DNA from: an uncultured Paenibacillaceae bacterium
Lineage (GTDB): Bacteria > Bacillota > Bacilli > Paenibacillales > CALAME01
Assembly: GCA_937983035.1 (NCBI GenBank)
Contig: CALKAN010000001.1
Coordinates: 1 to 8,560, forward strand
Reading direction: 5' to 3'
DNA length: 8,560 nucleotides
Shown here: piece by piece, positions 1 to 5,569 of the stretch
Position numbering within the stretch: the first letter of the stretch is position 1
Layout: each line of letters opens with the position of its first letter
Translations under genes and position numbers: made by a program
Notes under the pieces: generated by a model
What the model was told of the DNA's origin: nothing
What the model saw: the letters and a program-made list of their open reading frames with translations, nothing else
Databases searched by the model: none

Positions 1-216
1 ATTGCCAGGCAAATCGAAAAGAGCTCCAAACACCGGCTGGGTGAAATGTCCATGGATTTGGGCTTGGACGAAACCGGAAACATTTGGTTTTTCGAAGCAA
101 ATGCGAAGCCGATGAAATTCGATGAACCCCATATTCGCGAATTATCTTTGAAACGCGTGTTGGAATACAGCCTCTATTTACACGAAAAATCAAAAAGGCT
201 TGGGATGAGAAGATGA
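1..216 (+). CDS. YheC/YheD-family ATP-grasp protein, C-terminal fragment (5' end outside window)
   Basis: The first 71 codons of the window are open in frame 1 and end at TGA 214-216. They read like the last part of a YheC/YheD-type ATP-grasp domain: EMSMDLGLD, then IWFFEANAKPMKFDEP, then a tail with EYSLYL. The same elements occur in the complete paralogue two genes downstream (ELALDLAVD, VWLLEINPKPAREVF, EYSLWL), which supports the assignment from within the window. In ATP-grasp enzymes the acidic residue and the Asn of this E-x-N segment bind Mg-ATP; here they are E and N of FFEANAKP. YheC and YheD of Bacillus are described as spore coat-associated proteins, and their substrate is unknown. 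The stop shares bases with the start of the GNAT gene (ATGA at 213-216), so the two are probably translated together. The N-terminal part cannot be assessed. Confidence 0.88.
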   Translation: MARQIEKSSKHRLGEMSMDLGLDETGNIWFFEANAKPMKFDEPHIRELSLKRVLEYSLYLHEKSKRLGMRR

Positions 217-683
217 TGATAGTGAAACTGCTCTCCCCCGAAGAATGGGGCGCGCTGAAACCGAAATTGATTCGATTCGTTCATAAGCACGGCGAAAACA
301 GAATTACGGCGCGTTCGCTGCAATGCTTTCGCCGATTGCAGCCGGCCGATCTCGCCAAACGAAACGGGACGCAGGTAGGAATCGCTTGGGAAAACAACAA
401 GTTAGCGGCGGCAAGTTTTTTTTCAAATTACGGAAAAGATGCTTCCATCTTAGTCGCATCGCCTGCTTCTCGCGGCAAAGGAATTGGCAGCCGGCTGCTG
501 AAATTGCACCTTTCATCGCTGAAACAAATCTATTGTGATGTCGCCGAAGACAATTTGGCTTGCATCAAAGCTTGCATAAAAGCCGGGCTTCGCCCTGTTC
601 AATCTCGTTATGGACCTGCGGGCAAGCCCACTTTTCAATTTTCAAATGAACGGGGGGCGCTCCCTTGCAAAAACCTACATTAG
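213..683 (+). CDS. GNAT-family N-acetyltransferase
   Basis: A 156-residue protein with the acetyl-CoA-binding motif A of the GNAT fold: a beta strand (SILVASP), then RGKGIG at residues 87-92, the R/Q-x-x-G-x-G/A pyrophosphate loop, and a helix SRLLKLHL. A typical motif B follows (AEDNLACIKACIKAGL, about 111-126), ending in the usual 'GL/GF' turn. The N-terminal third is poorly conserved, as usual for substrate-binding parts of this family, so the acceptor amine cannot be named. No signal peptide or membrane segment is visible, so it is probably cytosolic. The start ATG overlaps the stop of the upstream YheC/YheD gene (ATGA), and a second ATG follows directly at 216, so the start could be one codon later. 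Its 3' end overlaps the next ATP-grasp gene by 19 bases. This placement suggests co-expression with spore-associated ATP-grasp proteins, but a shared pathway is only inferred. Confidence 0.85.
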   Translation: MMIVKLLSPEEWGALKPKLIRFVHKHGENRITARSLQCFRRLQPADLAKRNGTQVGIAWENNKLAAASFFSNYGKDASILVASPASRGKGIGSRLLKLHLSSLKQIYCDVAEDNLACIKACIKAGLRPVQSRYGPAGKPTFQFSNERGALPCKNLH

Positions 684-1777
684 GCGTGATGACATTTTAT
701 CTCAATGCGAACCAGCGGCTGGATGACAAGAAGTTTATGATTCAACTGCAGCGAGCCGCAAAGAACATGAATCTTGATCTTTTCGTATTTACACCGGAAG
801 ATGTCGACAACGAAAAACGCAGAATTTATGCCCATCTGTATGATTTTTCACAAAAAAAATGGAAGCGGCAATGGCGCCGTTTTCCCGATATGGTGTTTGA
901 CCGGTGCAGATATCAGCCAAATAAAAGATTCCAGCTGCTGCGCAAGTTTCGTGCGGATTATCCCCATCTCATATATTTAAACCGCCCGCTCCGCAACAAA
1001 TGGGAAACGCATCAGCTGCTTTACAAGCACGATTCACTGAAAAACAATTTGCCGGAAACAAGACTGTTTACGAAAATCGAAGATGTCACGCAAATGCTGA
1101 AGCATACTGGAACGGTTTACATTAAACCGGTCAACGGCACGGGCGGCAGAGGCATACTGAAAGTCAAAAAAAAGGGCAGCCATGTCTATACGATACAAGG
1201 AAGACATATGAATCGGTCGATCATCGGCCCTGTCAGCTGCACTTTGGAACAATTAACAAGCAAGCTGAACGCTTGGAAAAAAAGCAAGAGACTGCTCGTT
1301 CAGCAAGGACTGGACTTAACCTTGCCAAACGGCAGAGTTCATGATTACCGCATGCTCATACAAAAGAACAAACAAGGAAAATGGGCAGTCACCGGCATTG
1401 CCGGGCGCGTCGGCGCCAGAAACAGCGTCACTTCAAATCTGCACGGAGGAGGGAAGGCAGCCGATGCTGAAAAGCTGCTGCGGCATTGGGTTGGCAAGTC
1501 AATGAGTCCAGGCCGAATCATCCGTGAAATGGAAAGAGTCGCTTTCGAAACGATTAAAGTGATCGAAAAACAATACGGCAAGTTGTGCGAACTGGCGCTT
1601 GATCTTGCCGTAGACCGCAAAGGAAGAGTATGGCTGCTGGAAATTAATCCGAAACCGGCAAGAGAAGTGTTTAACCAGATTGGGAATAAAAAAATATACT
1701 ACACTGCGATCAGACGGCCGCTGGAATATTCATTGTGGCTTTGGAAAGCATCCAAGAAAAGCAGCGTGACGTCGTAA
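665..1777 (+). CDS. YheC/YheD-family (spore coat-associated) ATP-grasp protein
   Basis: A 370-residue protein with a complete ATP-grasp domain in its C-terminal two thirds. Visible elements are: an N-terminal LGVMTFY strand and the RYQPNKRF region (about 82-89), typical of this family; the ATP-binding lysine and glycine-rich loop YIKPVNGTGGRG (152-163); LLVQQGLDL (210-218); DYRML (227-231); the loop SNLHGGGKA (257-265); and the metal/ATP-binding residues in ELALDLAVD (309-317) and EINPKP (326-331). YheC/YheD proteins are associated with endospores in Bacillus. By family they should couple a carboxylate to an amine or thiol using ATP, but no substrate is established. The start is TTG at 665, preceded by a G-rich stretch (GGGGGG near 652-657) at suitable spacing, and it lies inside the end of the GNAT gene. 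The gene is the last of the cluster and is followed by a strong terminator. Confidence 0.92.
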   Translation: MQKPTLGVMTFYLNANQRLDDKKFMIQLQRAAKNMNLDLFVFTPEDVDNEKRRIYAHLYDFSQKKWKRQWRRFPDMVFDRCRYQPNKRFQLLRKFRADYPHLIYLNRPLRNKWETHQLLYKHDSLKNNLPETRLFTKIEDVTQMLKHTGTVYIKPVNGTGGRGILKVKKKGSHVYTIQGRHMNRSIIGPVSCTLEQLTSKLNAWKKSKRLLVQQGLDLTLPNGRVHDYRMLIQKNKQGKWAVTGIAGRVGARNSVTSNLHGGGKAADAEKLLRHWVGKSMSPGRIIREMERVAFETIKVIEKQYGKLCELALDLAVDRKGRVWLLEINPKPAREVFNQIGNKKIYYTAIRRPLEYSLWLWKASKKSSVTS

Positions 1778-1806
1778 CGATCCGGCAATCGTTTCACGCA
1801 CAATCT

Positions 1807-1850
1807 GTATATGCGCAATTTATTGCAGGCGCATATACTTTATTTTTTTA
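1807..1850 (+). terminator. Rho-independent terminator of the YheC-GNAT-YheD cluster
   Basis: A perfect 10-bp stem, GTATATGCGC (1807-1816) with GCGCATATAC (1829-1838), has a 12-nt loop and is followed by a T-rich tail (1839-1849, including seven T in a row). It lies 30 bases after the YheD stop. The other flank is not T-rich when read on the minus strand, so it should act on the plus strand only and not on the convergent gene ending at 1871. Confidence 0.9.
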
Positions 1851-1870
1851 GCAGACAGAAGTCATTTACG

Positions 1871-2281
1871 TTATTCATTCCCTTTCGCATATACGTCGAC
1901 ATTCATTTTATCGTAGCACTTGCCGCCCGCCAAAATGAAATCTGATTCATTCAACTGAATCTCCGCTCCTTGTGCGATCAAAACTCCATTTTGATAAATA
2001 TCGACTTTTCTCCTCAGCATATAAACCGTCTCAAAATCAGCCTCTGTCTGCAGTTTCTGATCTTTCAGCAGCTTCAGCACAGCAATGTGATCAAACAATA
2101 TAAAGCGGCAATCGTTCAAAGTGCGCAAATAAATTCCTTCTTCGCTGCATGCAGCAATCTTGCCGACATATGTCTTGAGACCGCTCGCAGAATCGGCGTC
2201 TTGGAAGCGGACCTCTTCATTCACTTGGACTTTTATTTCCTCGCCCTTCTGCATCCATGTTTCTAACAGCATATTCGGCAA
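1871..2281 (-). CDS. Hypothetical protein, 136 residues, no recognised family
   Basis: I do not recognise this protein. From the TTG at 2281 it has 136 residues, is acidic and rich in predicted beta strand, and contains short hydrophobic strands in charged surroundings (for example RFILFDHIAVLKLL at 59-72 and VDIYQNGVLIAQGAEIQL at 93-110). It has three cysteines (45, 58 and 122) and no signal peptide or membrane segment in this form. The start is chosen because AAGGAG (2292-2287) lies 5 bases before the TTG, while the next ATG at 2272 is 14 bases away. The frame stays open upstream to a TTG at 2365, which would add a hydrophobic N-terminus (MSILMMGLF...), but that start has no good ribosome binding site and crowds the promoter region of the divergent HAD gene. 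No clear promoter or terminator was found for it. It may be a small ligand-binding or regulatory protein, which is a guess. Confidence 0.7.
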   Translation of the reverse strand: MPNMLLETWMQKGEEIKVQVNEEVRFQDADSASGLKTYVGKIAACSEEGIYLRTLNDCRFILFDHIAVLKLLKDQKLQTEADFETVYMLRRKVDIYQNGVLIAQGAEIQLNESDFILAGGKCYDKMNVDVYAKGNE

Positions 2282-2286
2282 ACCAC

Positions 2287-2292
2287 TCCTTC
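2287..2292 (-). promoter_or_regulatory. Ribosome binding site deciding a TTG start
   Basis: AAGGAG on the minus strand, 5 bases before the TTG at 2281 and 14 bases before the ATG at 2272. It favours the 136-residue form of the hypothetical protein over both the longer and the shorter alternatives. Confidence 0.55.
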
Positions 2293-2368
2293 TGCAATCT
2301 GTTTTTCCCCATTTAGACAGCACGGCATAAATTGTGCAGAAAAGCCCCATCATCAATATAGACAACTC

Positions 2369-2386
2369 TTCGTTTCATTTCGTTTC
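2369..2386. repeat. Tandem 8-bp direct repeat in a divergent control region
   Basis: TTCGTTTC occurs twice (2369-2376 and 2379-2386) with two bases between, a period of 10 bp or one helical turn. It lies about 22 bp upstream of the -35 box of the HAD gene and between two divergent genes, where a regulator site would be expected. No known factor is recognised. Confidence 0.4.
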
Positions 2387-2408
2387 CATCTGATTCAATT
2401 TCCCGTTC

Positions 2409-2436
2409 TTGAAAACTTTCCGCAGTAGTTTATAAT
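2409..2436 (+). promoter_or_regulatory. Sigma-A-type promoter of the HAD phosphatase gene
   Basis: A -35 box TTGAAA (2409-2414, five of six consensus bases) and a perfect -10 box TATAAT (2431-2436) are separated by 16 bp. The expected transcript start near 2443 leaves a short leader of about 25 bases containing the strong ribosome binding site AAGGAGGT (2452-2459) before the TTG start at 2468. Confidence 0.82.
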
Positions 2437-2467
2437 AACATGAATGGATAGAAGGAGGTAGCTGGAT

Positions 2468-3148
2468 TTGACACTCAAATTTAAAAAGCCGGAAGCCGTC
2501 ATTTTCGATGTAGACGGCACATTATTCAAGACCGAAACGCTGATCGTGCCTGTCTACCATCAAACGTTTGACAAGCTGCGCGAGGAAGGACTGCATGAAG
2601 GACCGACCCCGCCTGAATCCCGCATTCTCGAAAGCTTGGGAAAACTGCTTCATGAAATATGGGCTAACGTGCTCCCAGATGCGGATATGAAAACGAGAGA
2701 AAGAGCGGACGAGCTTCTGCTTCAATATGAAATTGAAGGTTTGAAGAAAGGGATCGGCGAGCTTTACCCGCATGCGAAAGAGACGCTGATGGAGTTAAAA
2801 GAGCGGGGAATCCGATTGTTTGTAGCCAGCAACGGTTTAGAGCTTTACGTTAAGGAAGTGCTGCGCGCGTTCGACATTTATGATTGGTTTGAAGGAGTGT
2901 ACAGCGCGGGAGAATATCAGACGTCCACGAAAGCGGAACTCGTGCGCTTATTGAAAAACCATCATCAAGTTAATGAAGCTTGGATGGTCGGGGACCGCTC
3001 TTCCGATGTTGAAGCCGGCAAAGCAAACGGATTCGATGTCATTGGATGCAATTATGCTCAATTCGGCCAAGCGGAAGAATTGGAAGGGGCCGACGCCGTC
3101 ATCCAATCTTTCCCGGAACTCATCGAACTGCTGGATTCAAATTCTTGA
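2468..3148 (+). CDS. HAD-superfamily hydrolase (phosphoglycolate phosphatase-like)
   Basis: A 226-residue cytosolic protein with all four HAD motifs: motif I DVDGT (residues 14-18; nucleophile D14, acid/base D16), motif II in VASNG (S121), motif III lysine K155 in STKAEL, and motif IV GDRSSD (175-180; D176 and D180 bind Mg). The insert between motifs I and II is helical (about 24-100), the class I cap of phosphoglycolate phosphatase and beta-phosphoglucomutase relatives, so it should remove phosphate from a small organic phosphoester. The exact substrate cannot be read from the sequence. The start is TTG, backed by AAGGAGGT 8 bases upstream; no in-frame ATG occurs in the first 70 codons. It has its own promoter and terminator, so it is probably transcribed alone. 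Confidence 0.9.
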   Translation: MTLKFKKPEAVIFDVDGTLFKTETLIVPVYHQTFDKLREEGLHEGPTPPESRILESLGKLLHEIWANVLPDADMKTRERADELLLQYEIEGLKKGIGELYPHAKETLMELKERGIRLFVASNGLELYVKEVLRAFDIYDWFEGVYSAGEYQTSTKAELVRLLKNHHQVNEAWMVGDRSSDVEAGKANGFDVIGCNYAQFGQAEELEGADAVIQSFPELIELLDSNS

Positions 3149-3181
3149 GATTTTCAACCATTCATTTTCAGCGATCAAAAT

Positions 3182-3229
3182 AAAACCGCTGCAAGCATCT
3201 TTTCTTTCAAATGCTTCAGCGGTTTTTTT
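3182..3229 (+). terminator. Rho-independent terminator of the HAD gene
   Basis: The outer stem AAAACCGCTG (3182-3191) pairs with CAGCGGTTTT (3217-3226). After a one-base bulge (C3192), an inner stem AAGCAT (3193-3198) pairs with ATGCTT (3211-3216) around a pyrimidine-rich loop. Seven T (3223-3229) end the element, 34 bases after the HAD stop. The left arm begins with four A, so some minus-strand activity is possible. Confidence 0.92.
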
Positions 3230-3397
3230 ATCATCACGCATCTTTTGATGAGCTGCTCGCTTGGCAAACAAAAAGGAGCCATCCGGAGAGGCGCGCCTCT
3301 CCGGCTTTTAGTATTTCCGGCCCTCAGGATATTAGACTGTATCCCTTATATATAGTATGGACATAAACAAAAAAGGTTTGGATTATGGTCTAATTAA
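3230..3397. other. Gene-free stretch between convergent HAD and yfkAB genes
   Basis: No coding sequence with a plausible start and ribosome binding site was found here. With the preceding terminator the gap between the two stops is 249 bases. It holds the GC-rich palindrome at 3283-3304, an AT-rich run (TATATATAG near 3348) and a 16-base palindrome GTCTAATTAATTAGAC (3388-3403) that covers the yfkAB stop codon. A T6 run on the minus strand follows that palindrome, but 13 or more bases away, so it is a poor terminator. Confidence 0.6.
3270..3304 (-). terminator. Probable terminator for yfkAB built on a perfect 22-base palindrome
   Basis: Positions 3283-3304 form a perfect inverted repeat: CCGGAGAGG, then CGCG, then CCTCTCCGG. 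Read on the minus strand it is followed by ATGGCTCC and then TTTTTG (3274-3269), giving a hairpin with a nearby T tract about 95 bases after the yfkAB stop. On the plus strand it is followed by CTTTTA only, so it might back up the HAD terminator weakly. The long distance from the yfkAB stop and the 8 bases before the T tract keep confidence moderate. Confidence 0.55.
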
Positions 3398-4528
3398 TTA
3401 GACAATTGCAGAGCGTTTCGTAAAATCTGCATCATCATAATACATTTCCTTCACGAGCAAATTAGGACCGCAGCAATGGGCTTGCGGACAGCAGCAATTG
3501 ATGGTTTGGTTTAAAGAGCTGTGCTGCCATTGTTCAAAAATGTCGTCCAAGCGCTTTTCTTTCACATTTCCTAATTTGGAATGCCTTGAAAAGTCCGTGA
3601 CATATACATCCCCTGTGAACAGATCAACATTCAATCGATTGCGGCCGTCAGGATCATTGCGCATGCTTAAATTCGGCTCTTCCCGCAAACGACGCATGAG
3701 CTTGCGGTCTTCTTCCCCTTCGTTGCAATGGTAAAACGGCAGCGTGCCGAACAACATCCATATTTCTGGATTTCTCGCATCAAGCAATTGATAAACTGCC
3801 CGGCGAAAATCTTCAAGAGACAGTTTCGGAAGATGGGATGCAAACGAGCTCGGATACATCGGATGCACCTCATGCCTGCCGCAGCCCATTTCGTCGATCA
3901 ATCGATGAATCTGATCCATGTGCCGATGCGTCCGGTAATTGATCATCGACTCTGCCGATACAAACATGCCTTCCCGGCTCAGCCGCTCAATATTGCTGAC
4001 CATCTGCTCATATTGTCTGTATGCGGTCTGCTTGGATACCGGACGTGCAGTTCTCGCAAAGCCGATTTCGTAAAAATCATCTGCATTCCGATAATTGAAC
4101 GATACGTGGAGGACATCGAGATAAGGCGCCATGCGTTCATAGCGCGAATAGTCCAACGTTGCGTTGGAATTCAGCTGAGATTTCAGTCCTCTTTCTTTCG
4201 CGTATTTTAATATTGGAATAATGTATTCATTGACCGTCTTTTCCAGAAAGACCGGTTCTCCGCCCGTAATGCTGATCGTCTGCAAATGTTCTGCTTGTTC
4301 CAGAAATTCAAATATTTCAGCCAGCGGAAGGCGCTCCCCTTCCTTCATCGTCAAGATGTCGCCTACAGCGCAATGCTCGCAGCGCATATTGCACAAGTTC
4401 GTCATCGTAAACTCGATGCTCGTCAACTTATGCTCTCCATATTTGATCAACGAATGAATCGGATCCCACGGATCATTGTGCGCATTCATTCCTGCCGTAA
4501 ACCTTTGATTTGTTTCCACTGATTTCAT
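3398..4528 (-). CDS. yfkAB: Radical SAM/CxCxxxxC-motif protein YfkAB
   Basis: A 376-residue radical SAM enzyme. C46-N-M-R-C50-E-H-C53 is the CxxxCxxC motif that holds the catalytic 4Fe-4S cluster; SITGGEP (86-92) is the SAM-binding glycine motif; QLNSNATL (118-125) and LHVSFNYR (140-147) are later barrel strands. A cysteine cluster near the C-terminus, CCCPQAHCC (345-353), fits CxCxxxxC with C345, C347 and C352, the feature that names the YfkAB family; it may bind a second iron-sulfur cluster. The reaction catalysed is not known. There is no signal peptide, so it acts in the cytosol. The start ATG at 4528 follows GGTGGGGGG 8 bases upstream. The gene converges on the HAD gene and lies downstream of uppP on the same strand, with its own putative promoter. 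In Bacillus subtilis this locus was once listed as two genes; here it is one intact frame. Confidence 0.92.
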   Translation of the reverse strand: MKSVETNQRFTAGMNAHNDPWDPIHSLIKYGEHKLTSIEFTMTNLCNMRCEHCAVGDILTMKEGERLPLAEIFEFLEQAEHLQTISITGGEPVFLEKTVNEYIIPILKYAKERGLKSQLNSNATLDYSRYERMAPYLDVLHVSFNYRNADDFYEIGFARTARPVSKQTAYRQYEQMVSNIERLSREGMFVSAESMINYRTHRHMDQIHRLIDEMGCGRHEVHPMYPSSFASHLPKLSLEDFRRAVYQLLDARNPEIWMLFGTLPFYHCNEGEEDRKLMRRLREEPNLSMRNDPDGRNRLNVDLFTGDVYVTDFSRHSKLGNVKEKRLDDIFEQWQHSSLNQTINCCCPQAHCCGPNLLVKEMYYDDADFTKRSAIV

Positions 4529-4576
4529 TTTTTTGTCCCCCCACCCGCTGTCTAACTGCGATAAGCTGCTTTACTT

Positions 4577-4605
4577 ATTGTAGCGAAGATGACGGCATTT
4601 GAAAA
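4577..4605 (-). promoter_or_regulatory. Putative sigma-A promoter of yfkAB
   Basis: On the minus strand TTTTCA (4605-4600, four of six to the -35 consensus) and TACAAT (4582-4577, five of six to the -10 consensus) are separated by exactly 17 bp, about 49 bases before the yfkAB start. It suggests that yfkAB is not transcribed only from uppP. Confidence 0.55.
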
Positions 4606-4659
4606 GGACGGCGCGGCTAACAGCTGCACTCTCGCTGGCTTTCCTGCTTTTGTATCTTT

Positions 4660-5463
4660 TTACATCATAAACAGCCAAAACAATCCGGCTAACATAAATC
4701 GATAATAAGCAAATACGGTCAGCCTCAACTTTTCCAGCAGCTTTAAGAAAGAAACGACAGCCAGCAGCGCAACGATAAAAGAAACGATAAATCCGACGGC
4801 AAAAACGATAAAATCTTCGGCTTCAAACAATGCCCAGCTTTTGTACAAATCATAGCTGCTGGCAGCAAACATCATCGGAACCGCGACGATGAACGAGAAA
4901 TCCGCCGATGCCCGCAAACTCGCGCCGGAGAGAAGCCCGCCGGCGATCGTCGCTCCTGAGCGCGAAAAACCCGGCCATAAAGACAAACATTGCGCCAGCC
5001 CGATTTGAAACGCTTGCTTGTACGATAAATCGTCCATCGTTTTCGCTTGAACGAGCACATGCTTTTTCTCCGCATAGATCATAAATGCGCCGCCGGCTGC
5101 AAGTCCGATCAGCACCGTGCTTGGCGTAAATAAATGCGACTTAATGAATCCATGAAGCAAAAAGCCGGCGATCAATGCAGGCAGCATGGCCAGCCCGAGA
5201 TGCGTAATCGTAATTGATTTGCGGGGGAACTGCGTCTGTTTGCGCCGAGACATCCCAACAAATTGCAAAAAGCGATCATAATATAAACATACGATCGCTA
5301 ATATCGCTCCAAGCTGAATGACGATTTCAAACGTTTCCGCCTTATCTCCCGTAAAGCCGATTAAGTGTCCGGTCAATATTAAATGACCGGTTGACGAAAC
5401 TGGCAAAAACTCCGTCAAACCTTCGACGATTCCTAATATGACTGCAGACCAAAAATCTATCAT
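4660..5463 (-). CDS. uppP: Undecaprenyl-diphosphatase (BacA/UppP family)
   Basis: A 267-residue polytopic membrane protein that removes one phosphate from undecaprenyl pyrophosphate. This regenerates the lipid carrier for peptidoglycan and other wall polymers and confers low-level bacitracin tolerance. Both family signatures are present: EGLTEFLPVSSTGH (14-27), with the two catalytic glutamates and the Ser/His pair, and PGFSRSG (164-170), with the essential arginine R168. Hydrophobic segments spread along the whole chain fit the usual eight or so membrane helices, and the length matches the family. I place the start at the ATG at 5463, because AGGGGG lies 7 bases before it; an upstream TTG or ATG adding six residues has no such site. 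It is downstream of the YunD-like gene on the same strand with a 106-base gap, so co-transcription is possible but not shown. Confidence 0.96.
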   Translation of the reverse strand: MIDFWSAVILGIVEGLTEFLPVSSTGHLILTGHLIGFTGDKAETFEIVIQLGAILAIVCLYYDRFLQFVGMSRRKQTQFPRKSITITHLGLAMLPALIAGFLLHGFIKSHLFTPSTVLIGLAAGGAFMIYAEKKHVLVQAKTMDDLSYKQAFQIGLAQCLSLWPGFSRSGATIAGGLLSGASLRASADFSFIVAVPMMFAASSYDLYKSWALFEAEDFIVFAVGFIVSFIVALLAVVSFLKLLEKLRLTVFAYYRFMLAGLFWLFMM

Positions 5464-5502
5464 TGCCCATCCCCCTTGCAATTAGGACGCCTCATGCAAG
5501 CC

Positions 5503-5534
5503 AAAAAACGAGCCTGTACATGCATCCTTGTACA
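5503..5534 (-). terminator. Weak candidate terminator or operator between yunD-like gene and uppP
   Basis: TGTACA occurs at 5515-5520 and 5529-5534 with eight bases between. Each copy is self-complementary, so the pair is both a direct and an inverted repeat. On the minus strand a 6-bp stem with an 8-nt loop is followed, after GGCTCG, by six T (5508-5503), about 36 bases after the YunD-like stop. The stem is short and AT-containing, so termination would be partial. A protein-binding site upstream of uppP is the alternative. Confidence 0.35.
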
Positions 5535-5569
5535 CTATTCAATATATTGCACGGGAGGGATGGGTATGA

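Noticed and set aside
3388..3403. Sixteen-base palindrome GTCTAATTAATTAGAC at the yfkAB stop, considered as a terminator
   Set aside because: It is very AT-rich with almost no loop, and the following T6 run on the minus strand is 13 or more bases away, so a stable terminator is unlikely. It may be incidental to the AT-rich end of the gene.
3728..4210. A 160-codon open frame on the plus strand opposite yfkAB
   Set aside because: It lies fully within yfkAB, whose radical SAM motifs fix the real frame, and it has no ribosome binding site or recognisable protein character.
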